From positions 1-24,239 of the forward strand of contig NXFV01001231.1 of assembly GCA_002803225.1 (NCBI GenBank): DNA of 24,239 nt. The letters run 5' to 3'. Of the stretch, positions 10,412-21,600 are shown in pieces. A model generated the notes under the pieces. It did not search any database, had not been told where the DNA came from, and saw only the letters and a program-made list of their open reading frames with translations. Position 1 is the stretch's first letter; the number at the start of each line of letters is the position of its first letter. The translations under genes were made by a program, and so were the position numbers. The DNA comes from Gamarada debralockiae. Its lineage: Eukaryota > Ascomycota > Leotiomycetes > Helotiales > Hyphodiscaceae.

Positions 10412-13400
10412 ATGGCAGAAATTAATGACGTGAACACTGTTTCTTCTGGTAAGTGTGAATAGCCTCAACTCATGCACCTATATCCCCAATTCTTGAATAT
10501 TAGCCTCCAATTGATATGCAGAGTCATTGACTGACATGTTTCTTCCTCAGGAACCCCCAACGAGTCTGCCGGGAGTTTGCAGAGAGCTGGTGGTGTTGAT
10601 CATGCGACAACAAACGGAACAGACGGGGCGGAAGAGGGTGTAGATCAAGCTCAGGAAAGTAAGGAATCATGGTTCTTCGAGGATGGCAGATTGCCATTTT
10701 CCATATACGTCTACTAACTTCAAGTCCAAGTTGTCTTCCAGCTTACCGTCCATCTTCCCCATGAGCCGAACAAGATCCAGATCATGGTTAGTCAATTCAT
10801 GAAAGACTATGTCTCTTTTCTCACAGCTTGCAGGTTTCCACTCAAGAGGCCATACACGATGTCCGACAATCGATCATCGAACTACCCGGCACCTTCCAAT
10901 ACTCGTGCTTTCATCTCGAGCATAAGGGGGAGCGAATAAACGATTTTATTCAACTATCGGAGGTACCTGGTTTGACGGCAGAGTCGGAATTACACTTGGT
11001 GGAGGATCCGTATACAGAGAAGGAGGCTCGATTACACACTATCAGAGTTCGAGAACTCATTGGTGCTGCTGGAGACCGGACCGACACTTTGACTGGCCTC
11101 CTCTCTGGCGTCTCTCTCCACGACTCGGTCACTGCTGCGGATTCCGCATCCAACGAATCCGTTCATTCGATGACCGGATATGACTTCAATGCTCCGGGCG
11201 AGCTTTGCAGCCTGTTGCCTCAAGTTCAGGAATCTGCCCCGAAGACCTTGAAGTCCATATCAGTGTCTCCTTGGAACCCTCCACCATACCACCTCCGGCA
11301 GAAGGGCCACCTTTTGTATCTCCAACTGACAACCAACGAAGGAGAACAATACCAAATCACCTCCCATGTTTCTGGCTTCTACGTAAACAAATCCACAAAC
11401 AGCAAATTCGACCCATTTCCCCGGGGTGCACCAAAAAATTTTGCGGCACACTCTCTGTTGAGCCTCATAGGTCAAGTATCACCGTCTTTTGACACTTCTT
11501 TCAAGAAACTACAAGATTACAACAACTCAAGGGAGCCGTTGGCGAATTTCCAGATCACCAATGCGACCCCTGCCAGCCCCTGGATCATACCCAACTCCTC
11601 ATCTCCACTTGTCACACACCAAGCCGATATCACGCGGACACAAGAGAGCTACCTGATCAATGGCATTGAAAACACAGAGACGTTGCGGGATTGGAACGAG
11701 GAATTTCAGTCAACGAGGGAACTACCTAAGGAGACTGTTCAGGATCGCGTATTCCGCGAGCGGTTGACCTCGAAGCTTTTCGCCGACTACAACGATGCTG
11801 CTTCACGCGGCGCCGTTCTGGTTGCGAGAGGTGAGGTTGCTCCTTTGAATCCTACTGAGGGTAGAGATGCTCAAATCTTTGTGTACAACAATGTGTTTTT
11901 CTCCTTCGGAGCTGACGGTGTCGGTACATTCGCTACAGAAGGAGGGGATGAAGCTGCTAGAGTTGCAACGGGCAAAGATGTGATGGGTGTCAGAATGGCC
12001 AACCAACTGGATATCGAAGGTCTCTTCACTCCTGGAACAGTCGTGGTTGACTACTTGGGTAAGCGTATTGTTGGTCAAAGCATTGTCCCTGGTATCTTCA
12101 AACAACGAGATCCAGGCGAGAACCAGATCGATTATGGAGCAGTGGATGGAAAGGACGTCGTGGCCGCTGATGAAAAATTTGTCCCTGTCTTCGAGAAACT
12201 TTCTAAGGCCTTGAAAATGAAGAAGCATGCAGTCTGGGATAAGACTGGCAAGCGAGTTGAGCTTGAGGGAAGCATAGAAACGAAGGGCCTGCTTGGAACA
12301 GATGGCAGAAAATACGTGCTTGATTTGTATAGAATCACGCCTCTGGACATCTGCTGGATGGAGGAATGCGGCACCGCTATCAACAGCCCAGAAAAGACGA
12401 ACGGCGCTAGCGAAAACCCATACCCGCATAGGATGACCGTACTGAGACCTGAGCTCGTTGAGGCTTACTGGAAGAGTAAGATGCGGGAGTGGGTAAACGG
12501 CGAGCTAGAGATTCGGCGTAAGATCAAAGAGGAAAACTCGACAGAGGAAACCAAGAAGATCGAAGAAAAGCCCAGCGACGACGCTTCGGCAGAGGCGAGC
12601 GGCACTTCTGGTGGAAAGAAGGAAGTCGCTGCTGAGGAAGAGTCTACCCAGCTCAGCAAGGCAGCAGAGTCCGAGAAGGAGCGAATCGATATTTCCAACT
12701 TCCACTTCTCGCTGAATCCCGATGCGTTCAGTGGCCAGGAACCTCAAACCGACGCTGAGAAGGAAGAATGGATCAAGGATGAGCATGAAGTCAGACTCGC
12801 CTGCGAGTTCCTTCAGAAAACTGTCCTACCTGAACTCATTCACGATCTGAAGGAAGGAGATGTTGGATTCCCAATGGACGGCAAATCATTGAGCCAATTA
12901 TTGCACAAGCGGGGTATCAATATCAGATATGTCGGCAAGGTAGCTGAGCTTGCTGAGGGCAAAAGACTTGAGTCTTTGCGCCTCCTTGCCGTTCAAGAGA
13001 TGGTATCAAGAGCTTTCAAGCATGTTGCCGGCAAGTACCTGCGCTACCTCCCGATCCCTCTCACTGCCGCTGCCGTGGCCCATCTCCTCAATTGCTTATT
13101 GGGCACTGGTCTGAATTCAAAGCCCAAGGCTGAGATCGATGAGAGTATGGTGGCGCTATACCCTGAAGCCGATATTGGGTTTCAAGATGTTACCCCTGAG
13201 AGCTTAAAGCAGGAGATTGAAGCACAGATCCTTCGGAAATACCGTTTCAAGATTGACGATAGTTGGGCTTCCAACATCAAGCACCTGCAACTCTTCCGTG
13301 AGGTTTCATTGAAGCTTGGACTTCAACTCGAGATCAAGGAGTATCGATTCACGAATCAATCCTCAAATGGCACTGTTGAATCCGCCGCGCTGGCCACAAA

Positions 13401-14547
13401 TGGCTCTACCAAAGAGCCTGCTCTCAATGGACAGAGCACCAGTAGCAAAAAGAAGAAGAAGGCCCGCGATGGCTCTCCAGCATCGACATCATCCGGACAC
13501 GCTGCTTCGGCTCAAACGTTTACGCCTGATGACATCCTCAACATTGTCCCAGTGATCAAAGAGGCTTCACCAAGAAGCTCACTAGCGGAAGAGGCCCTTG
13601 AGGCCGGTCGTATCTCGATCATCCAAAACGAAAAGAAGCTAGGCCAAGATCTGCTCCTCGAATCCCTCTCCCTCCACGAGCAAATCTACGGCATCATCCA
13701 CCCCGAAGTAGCACGCGTCTACAACACCCTCTCAATGCTCTACTACCAATTGGAAGAAAAGGACGCTGCCGTTGAGCTCGCCCGCAAATCCGTCATCGTG
13801 TCCGAACGGACCCTAGGCGTCGACAACGCCGAGACAATTCTCTCCTACCTGAACCTCGCGCTCATCCTCCACGCAAACGGCAGCTCCAAGCAAGCCCTCT
13901 CATACATCAAGCATGCTCTCGAACTCTGGAAAGTCGTCTACGGCCCCGCGCACCCAGATTCCATCACAACCATCAACAACGCCGCAGTAATGCTGCAACA
14001 TCTCCGCGATTACCATGAATCAAGACTCTGGTTCGAAGCCTCGCTCAAGATCTGCGAAGACGTATATGGCAAGCACAGCCTCAACGCCGCCACTCTCCTC
14101 TTCCAACTCGCGCAAGCCTTGGCTCTCGACAAAGACTCCAAAGGCGCCGTAAACCGCATGCGCGAATCCTACAACATTTTCCTCAACGAGCTCGGCCCCA
14201 ACGACAAAAATACCAAAGAAGCAGAGAACTGGCTTGAGCAACTGACTCAAAACGCCGTCTCCCTAGCCAAACAAGCGAAAGATATGCAAGCTCGCCGTGT
14301 GCGTGCCGGAATCCAAGTCTCTCCCCGTGTGACGTTGGGACAAACTCATCCGCAGCCACAGGTTGGACAGAGCGCTGATGCTGCGGGTGGGAGAGATAGG
14401 AGTGGGATGGGTGGATTGGACTCGAGGAGTATTGATGAGTTGTTGAAGTTTATCGAGGGGACGGATCAGAAGACGAGCAGTCCGAAGAAGAGACCTGGTC
14501 GTAGCAACCCAAAACGACGTGGTGCTGCTCAGGTCGCTGGGAAGTAA
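10412..14547 (+). CDS. clu1: Clustered mitochondria protein CLU/CluA, 1306 aa
   Basis: Four exons: 10412-10448, 10551-10658, 10725-10786 and 10834-14547. The introns of 102, 66 and 47 nt have GT..AG ends, and all phases close. The start is the ATG at 10412 (context GTCATGG), giving MAEINDVNTVSSG. The CLU N-terminal domain begins near residue 50 (VFQLTVHLPHEP). The central CLU domain spans about 340-600 (GRDAQIFVYNNVFFSFG; GIFKQRDPGENQIDYG). A Glu/Lys-rich linker lies near 629-680, then the eIF3-p135-type helical region, a Lys-rich linker near 939, and TPR repeats at about 982-1208 ending in a basic tail. The length fits fungal Clu1. The family is cytosolic, binds mRNAs for mitochondrial proteins, copurifies with eIF3 and keeps mitochondria evenly spread. 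The 3.7-kb last exon has no frame break. Confidence 0.96.
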
Positions 14548-15055
14548 AGAGCTGTGGGTATATTAGAAGAGAATCGGTACACAAAATAGTGGAAGGGGAA
14601 GGAACTTGAGCATTGGGCGGAGTTTTTGTTTCGACTTGAGGACGTGGATGTCGTATTAATTGTTGAATGTGGATGCGGCGCTGCCGCTGTACATTATGGG
14701 CTACAAGCCTTCTTTGACCAATCCGCTCTTACGGCCTACGCGCTGTTGTTTGATACTTGTACTGTACTATAGGCATTTGTAGATGGCGTGTACGTCTATA
14801 CGAAGAAAGATCTTCCCTCAGTTCACAATTTTTTGCTTCTCCAAAATCATCATGTATGCAAGTGTCACAACAACAACGAACTGATAGAGTCGAGTTCGAT
14901 TGATTGCTTTTCTCAAAAAAGAGATGTAAACAATACACGAACATAAATAACAACAACGTATTATGGCTACACACAAACAAATACTCTTCCAAAACTCCAG
15001 AGATCCCTTACCAGCCCAGCGAGTGCGAAGCGGAGAAATCCGCCGATTTGGTTAT

Positions 15056-15069
15056 AAAAAAAAAAAAAA
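15056..15069. repeat. Poly-A run of 14
   Basis: Fourteen consecutive A residues lie in the convergent 3' region. The length of such a run is often miscalled. Confidence 0.9.
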
Positions 15070-15148
15070 TTTCAACATGACCCTCGCTATGCAGTAGGTG
15101 AAAGAGCTGAGAAATGCAGTAGTCCACCCGATACATCGCATAAAGCTA

Positions 15149-15161
15149 CCCCCCCCCCCCC
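15149..15161. repeat. Poly-C run of 13
   Basis: Thirteen consecutive C residues lie in non-coding DNA, 80 bases from the poly-A run. This may be real or a base-calling artefact. Confidence 0.9.
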
Positions 15162-15271
15162 GAGACTCCAGTAAAACTGAAACGCAAAATCATAATACCA
15201 TGATCTGTACGTCACTTTGAAAAGATGCTGAACATAATGTGAGAGGAATTTTGGGGAGATTGAGAGGGGAA

Positions 15272-17432
15272 TTAAGAACGGCCCTGCAGAGCACCTGCAA
15301 CCGCCGCGAGGCCATTGCTGGTAGAAGGAATTGAGTGGTAGGAGCCGATGCTTTGGAAACCCCTATTTCACGATTAGTATGTGACCTGAGATGAGGGACA
15401 AGGAGGCTTACTTGGTAAGGTCAAATCCTACATCTTCATCCTCCTCGACTTCCTCAGCCTTTGGCACCTCTTCCTTTTCTTGCTTCGCCGGCGTGCCGTT
15501 CCGTGCAGGGCTAGCCTTGCGAGCTGGGACTGGGCTGCTACTTGCTGGAACGGGATGGAGGGCGCCGCCTTTAATCGGGCTCGAATCAAAGGCACCTACT
15601 CTCATGGGTGTCTGGTCGGCATACTTCCAGAAAGGGGCGGGAGAGCTGGTCGGCATGTGCTGACTTGGTCTCTGCGCCGTGCTGGGTGGCGCAAGATAGG
15701 GTTGAACACGATGGGGAGCTGGTGTGACGAGAGAGTTGCTGTCATCTTGTAGGTATGAGGATGAGAGAGCTGGTGGGGAGCCTGGCAAGTTATCGGATAG
15801 ACCATATGCATTGCTGTTAGGACGTCGATGCCGCGGCAACGGACTGCCATCGCCAGGAAGTTGTTCTCGAGTGTTCGAAAGCTGTCCAGGGCGGTCAGGT
15901 GTGTATTGCGGTGCGTTCGAGGGGTACGAGCTGAACGGCGGCGAACGAGAGGAAGGAGATCGCTTTTGGGCGGAGTCTGGATTACTTAGGCCCTCTCCAG
16001 ATGCTCGGCCCATCATGTTCAAATTTGCTGGCGAGCCGGGTGCAGAAGATCCACGATGACCACCACGTCCGCCTCGGTTGCAGCTTCTAAGCATTTCGTC
16101 CCGGGCTTCAGGGACGATACACCATTTCATGCCCTTTCCAGGCTCGTCGGTTGCACGTGCTATCTTATGAAAGGACTTGTTCAATGACAGATTGTGGCGA
16201 ATAGAATTCTAATCTCCAGTCAGCGGAAATCTCTGGATAAACATGAATATTGGCTTACCTGCCATCCACCACCATGTTGGTGCCTATAGTAAGCAAACTT
16301 ATCCATGATATAGGTGTAGATACCATTCAAGGTTAGCTTCTCGTCCTCGGTCTGGAAGATAGCTTGACTGATCATCTGAGCATAACTGAATGATGGCTTG
16401 ATGTGCGCATTTGAGTCGAGGCTCAGATCAACATCATCTCCGCTCAGGAGAATCGTGCCGCCGTTGGTATAAGCGGGAGACTTTCTGGCCGAGTATGGAG
16501 GCTTGCTACGAGCGCTGACTGGAGTTCCTGGTCGACGATAGTCTGGAGGAGCTGGTGCAATTGCCAGAGGACCAGAGCCACCAATTTGGCCACGGGAGGC
16601 GCCTAGTGACGAAGCTCTAGCTGAAGATGGAAGACCAAGACCTTGATCTTTTGATTCTTCATCCATTGAAATCAAGCCAGCTCTTTGAAGATATCTCCTG
16701 TGGACTTTGAGGCTTCCATCTTCCTCAGGCAAGACAAACATCATTTCAACGCCACCAATTTCAACCACCTCACCACTGATAAGCTCGTGCTTCTGTGTGC
16801 GTCGAAGAGGTTCGTTATCGATCTTGATGCCATTGCGACCGTGGACAAGAATATTCCATCGCTCTGTATCAGTGTCGTAGTAGACTTCGGCGTGTTGTCG
16901 TGAGATCATCTTGCTAGGACCAAGGTCGATATGAACTCCATCATCGGATTGATCCCCTCCTGGCAATGTGTTTCCAAGCTGGCTTGTTGGGGGGGGATTG
17001 CTTCCCTCTGGAGGTCGACCAATGTTGTTCTTGAGTCTCTTGACATAAAAGGTCCAATCCTTTCCAGTGAGCTTTGCATATGCCTGGACGCCCTCCTTGC
17101 TATGTCTCTCGTGTAGCAGGTTCGCATGGTCTTGACTAGCCTGAACTGTATGATCCGGCATTGCCAGGTGGGGTACGATGGCAGATATCAATTCTTCGTC
17201 GGTCATGTCAATGCCTGATCGGTCTCGGGGTAAGATGGGTTCTGGGTCGGGTTTCTCAAGGGGTTCGTCGACCTGAATTATGTGTCAGTGTCCTGCTGCA
17301 GACTTGGGGGTTCTATCCGCATACCTTCTTTCTTCTCTTTGCGGGTCGGGAAGGCGAGGAGTCGGGAATATCGACATTGTTGTTGATGGTTTCTCGGCGG
17401 GTCCGCTGCGAGCGCTTTGAGGATGGAGGCAT
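15272..17432 (-). CDS. fkh2: FHA-forkhead transcription factor, Fkh2 type, 669 aa
   Basis: Four exons: 17432-17325, 17272-16259, 16208-15412 and 15362-15272. The introns of 52, 50 and 49 nt have GT..AG ends, and one interrupts the DNA-binding domain exactly at [14 protein letters not shown] basic N-terminus (KRRKK at 32-36) precedes an FHA domain at about 104-202 (SRQHAEVYY at 160-168, NGIKIDNE). The winged-helix domain runs about 328-415 ([23 protein letters not shown] recognition helix). FHA plus forkhead defines the Fkh1/Fkh2/Sep1-like group that drives periodic mitotic gene expression, often with a MADS-box partner. The disordered Pro/Ser tail carries full CDK consensus sites at 574 (TPMR), 584 (SPIK), 607 (SPAR) and 613 (TPAK). 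An in-frame ATG at 17573 would add 47 Arg/Ser-rich residues; I prefer 17432 because the extension looks like leader. Divergent from the TFIIIC gene. Confidence 0.94.
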
Positions 17433-18670
17433 TTTCGCGGGATTATGCTGCCTCGAGGCAGTTATGAGAAGAGAGTTTGAGGGGCTAGAAGAGTGGTAGA
17501 TAAAGTCAGGGCTTGATCGCAAGAGGGGGCGTAGTGAGCAGCGCAAGGGTGTTCTTTTTGCGACGGTAGACAATTGACGGACCTTGAGGATGTAATGGGG
17601 CGCCTTGACAATGCTCTGGGCAGAGAGATACGCAGTTGCGATTGTGTCCTACCGGGGCGTGGCCGTCTTTGCTGAAAATGATGGTCGCGATTGCCAAACT
17701 TTGGAATTCCTTGAAGGGAATCAATCACGCGGTTCGCGTCCGGCTACTCGAAGGGACTTTCAACAAGGCTTTTGTTTTCGAAAATCCACGTTCTGGCACT
17801 CTCTGATGGGAGATAAATACTCTTGAATCGTGATTAGAATCGGCGGTAGATGGGCAAGAGACAGTAAATAATTGTCGCCCTGTGTTGAATCTCTTGGGTT
17901 TCAATATTTGCCTGGCTTTGCCCCCACAGCTTGACCTTCTGTCACGGCTTCCAAAATCTGCGTTCTTCGATTTCATTGGTCGGACCAAATTTGTAAATAC
18001 ACCTTTGACACCATCACATTCTGACTTCATAGCCATGACACAATATTGACAAAAGAACCCACAAGAATTCCATAAGTGTTCCTGCGAAATAGCCTTTCTC
18101 CGTTATTTATGTTTATAGAGGTTGTGCAGTTTCTGTGGGTGGAAGGCCAATTGAAGCATGACCCGCGACCCGCGACCCCGTGATCTTGCCCGTGATCATA
18201 TCAGTTTGCGACATACATTCCACTGACTATCAAAACTGATCCAGTAGGTTAAGCAATACAGATACAGATATGAGACCTGCCCTTGCCTTAGGCTGTAGCA
18301 TTTATCAGGTTAGTTAGTATCAGTTGTCAACGTGAAGGGAGTGGAGAGGAATTTAATGAAAACAACTTGATAAATTCTCACCTGCTTTGTAATTCATACC
18401 GTCAACCGAACGTTGCATTGCGGTATCATTCAACTAAACGCACTCCAGGATTGTCTTTTTCGACCCATCCGCTAACTTTCCCGGCGAGGCTGGAACCAAG
18501 CCTTTTGCGACCAAAATATTGAATCAACCATATGCACTACCTGTGATTCAACAACGACGACGACCCTTTGGATAGTCACTATCGAGTCTGATCTATCCCG
18601 ACGGCTTCTGCACAACCGCTCCTCCTCGGCTTTCTCCCCATAATGAACGAACCACGAAAATCATCGAATA
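17433..18670. promoter_or_regulatory. Divergent intergenic promoter: forkhead gene (minus) and TFIIIC gene (plus)
   Basis: This 1.24 kb contains five forkhead-type RTAAAYA motifs between 17813 and 18116 (listed separately), a CCAAT box on the minus strand at 17975-17979, and GC-rich direct repeats of GCGACCC near 18164-18178. A 103-codon minus-strand open stretch (18036-17725) has no recognisable content and I treat it as leader or promoter. The TFIIIC-proximal part has CT-rich tracts. Confidence 0.6.
17813..18116. promoter_or_regulatory. Cluster of five forkhead-type motifs (RTAAAYA) upstream of fkh2
   Basis: Matches are ATAAATA at 17813-17819, GTAAATA at 17864-17870 and GTAAATA at 17993-17999 on the plus strand, then ATAAATA at 18104-18110 and ATAAACA at 18110-18116 on the minus strand. 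The core is the known forkhead recognition sequence. From base composition I would expect roughly one match in the whole 1.24-kb interval. Position relative to the neighbouring forkhead gene suggests autoregulation, which is inference. Confidence 0.45.
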
Positions 18671-18693
18671 ATGGCCGAATCCAATGTACCTGA
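18643..18693 (+). promoter_or_regulatory. Upstream ORF overlapping the TFIIIC subunit start codon
   Basis: The ATG at 18643 opens a 16-codon frame ending TGA at 18691-18693, shifted +1 from the main frame. It begins 28 bases before the main ATG at 18671 and ends inside the coding region. A scanning ribosome using it would bypass the main start. It matters only if the mRNA begins upstream of 18643. Confidence 0.45.
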
Positions 18694-21600
18694 CAATAAC
18701 AGTCCTCGACCTGCGAACGTCGTTCTCAAAGCCACTCCAGGACAATATGATTGGATTCGGATGCATCCTAGCCTATCCAGCCAGGGTGTCTCCGATGGAT
18801 CATTCAAGAGTCCTCCTCCGCCAGGCTTACAACCTGCGGACAGATCGCCGAATTATGTCTCGCCATATCAAAACAATTCGAGAGGAGCGTCCGCGAATCC
18901 TCCTCCTCCGTATTCAAGCCAGTTCAGGCCTCTCGCGCCTGTGATATCTCCAACATTACATGCTGCGGTTACGCAGACACAGAGCTACAGCTCGTCCTGT
19001 CAAAACACTTTCAAGTTCAACAATGCTCCTCACAATCCAGTTCTCCGGAATCCCCTCTCGCATATAGTACCTCCAAGCATATATCCTTCAACTACGCAGA
19101 CGCCGAAATATGCATCACCGCATCCAAACAATTTGAGCGGACCGTCCAACGGCCCTCTGTCCAGTAACTTGGATCCCTTCGCTGCGGCCCCTCAAACCCC
19201 ACCTCCAGCAATATTGCAGACACAGAATTATACCTCGACCTATCAGGGCATGCCCAAAGGACTATCCGGCAATTCCCCCCTCGATTCAAGTCTCTTGGAG
19301 TCTTCCACCCTTGGATTACCTCCAAGCCTACGTCGTGCGATTACAAAAACGCAAAATAATAGCTCATCCGCTCAAGGTTCTTCGAGGCTACCGTCCAGCA
19401 GTCCTCCTCCCGATTCAAGTCACTTGGGATCTCTCTCTCAATCTCGGGTCGAGTTTGAGGCATCAAGCGCACGTCAGAGAAGCCTAAGCCGAGAAGCTTC
19501 TGAAGACGTCGACTCTGTGGATGAAGATCGGTAGGTTCCTGTTAAATCTCTGCATTCCGATCTTTACTGACCCCGTTCAGAATAGACGACGTCTCCTCGG
19601 ACGACGAAGACTACCGCGAATTTCAATCTCAGTTAGCAAAGGCGAAGAATGATGTCGAATTCTTTAGAGCTTCACAAAATCCTGGCAGAAGCCGAAGAGG
19701 TAAAAATGATATTGTTGCCCGAGGCGGATACAAGGGCTCGAGAGGTCCTCGCCAAGCCGTCGAGCCAACAGGAGACATCAAGGCTCGATTAGGCCAAGCA
19801 ACGAGAGCCTTCCTTGATGGGAAGTACCCCGAAGCCAAGGCTCTTGCCACGGAGATCATTCGAATCAACGCTGAAACGCACGAGGCTTGGACAACTCTGG
19901 CCAGTGTTTTCTTAGAGCTGGGGAATAGGGACAAAGCCCTCACAGCCTGGACGTACGCTGCTCATCTTCAACCGAAGCATGTAGATGGATGGCTTAATTG
20001 CGCAAGGCTCTTTCTTGAAGAAACCGGTAAACGCCGACACAATTATCTCTCGTCTGCTTTTTTTTGTTATGGCGCAGCATTGAGAGCCGATCCAAAGAAC
20101 ATCGAGGCTCGTTTAGGGAAAGCGAAAATTTACATTGAAAGGAATACACCTGCTGGGGCCGTTTCAGAATATAAGAAAGTTCTCTCTCTTCAGCCGCGTA
20201 ACTTGGAACTCATACGCGACCTATGTGCGGCTTACTACGACAATAGCGAACTCGAGAATGCGACGAACCTATACAAAGAAACGTTTGCTCAATTCATGGC
20301 TAATCCCAAGGATTACAAGGATGCACTGAATTGGTCAGATTTGGACTCCTACATTGCAATATGTCAACAACTTGACCAACACGAGGCTGCGATTAAAGAG
20401 CTGAAGTTGATTTCTCGTTGGATGTTGGGCCGAGATTCAGAAGATTTCTGGAATGATGTCGCTGACGATGACCGCGAATGGGATGCCGATACTGCAAGGC
20501 GGGTCGAGGTGCCAGGTTTTACTTCTGATAGCTTCCCTCTATCTACATATGGCGACGGACTACCTCTCGAGCTTCGTACGAAACTGGGCGTGTCTCGTCT
20601 AGAATTAGGACACCATGAAGAGGCACTGGTAAGATCTTCCTTTCCAATAACAACTGGCTTTGCTAAACAACTCGTAGCGTCATTTCGAATGGCTTATGAG
20701 TTCCGACGAATCTGGGGAAGACAACTTATTAGGCTACTTTGATCTCTATCGGCTGGTGGCCGACAGACTTCAGGCTGCAAAACTCTATCAGCATGCATTG
20801 AAGTTCTATGAACCTCTAAAACAGATTCCTCAAGAGACTACCGGAGATCTCTATGTCCAGATGGGTTATTGTTTCCTAGGGGACAAGCTTCAAGTGCAGG
20901 CGGAGAAATGTTTCCAGACAGCTATTCAAGTGGATGAAAATAACATTGAAGCCCGGATAGAGCTTGCAAAGATGTACGAGTCCCTGAATGAACATGAGCA
21001 GGCATTCATCTATGTCAACGAAATCATGTCGATACGAAGAATCCAAAATCCACCACCCGTGAAGCGTCGAAGGCGCGGTGGAAAGCGAGCTAAGATTGAT
21101 GGATCACCACTAGTGCAATCGAAGGAAACATCGGAGCAAGGCTCAGATGACGAAGATTTCGCACCCGTGAAATACTGTAAGTACAAACGGCACCGACTGG
21201 CAGATCCAGAGGGGAAGTTGGAAGAGGAAACGACTAGGACAGAGCTGCTGCAGATTCAGTATCGTACATTACGAAGCAAACATGAGGAGATGAGAAACGG
21301 CAATCGTGAAGCCTCACACGCATGGATGACGGCTGCTCGAGATCTGACGGACGACTTCAGAAGTGTCAGAAGCTTCTATCCCTACGACAAATATGTTCGT
21401 TTCCTCGGGTACAAGGAAAAAGAAGCTGGTGCAGGAGCAGAGGGGTCATTAGATGGCGAACTGGCGGCTATGGCGGAGCGCTTATCTCAACGTGCGTTTT
21501 ACTCCATTTCTTGCAGAATAGCTCACTGACTTGTATTTGTAGATCTGGGAGCGGATGTCGCGGATAAGACCCGTATACCGAACATCGACGTACCGTCAGA

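Larger units (their letters stand above)
14548..15271. other. Convergent 3' flanks of the CLU and forkhead genes, with homopolymer runs
   Basis: The two genes point toward each other, so this 0.7 kb should hold both 3' UTRs and terminators. It contains runs of 14 A (15056-15069) and 13 C (15149-15161), plus a small perfect hairpin GCGGA-GAAA-TCCGC near 15030-15043. No open frame of note was found. Confidence 0.6.

Noticed and set aside
17725..17750. B-box-like GGTTCGCGTCC suggesting a tRNA
   Set aside because: No A box at a proper distance and no cloverleaf stems can be formed.
17725..18036. 103-codon minus-strand open stretch upstream of fkh2
   Set aside because: No recognisable content; sits among promoter motifs.
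20030..20079. Possible extra intron in TFIIIC exon 2 at GGTAAACGCCG
   Set aside because: Frame is open straight through and the read-through residues (EETGKRRHNYLSSAFFCYGAAL) fit the TPR helix pattern.
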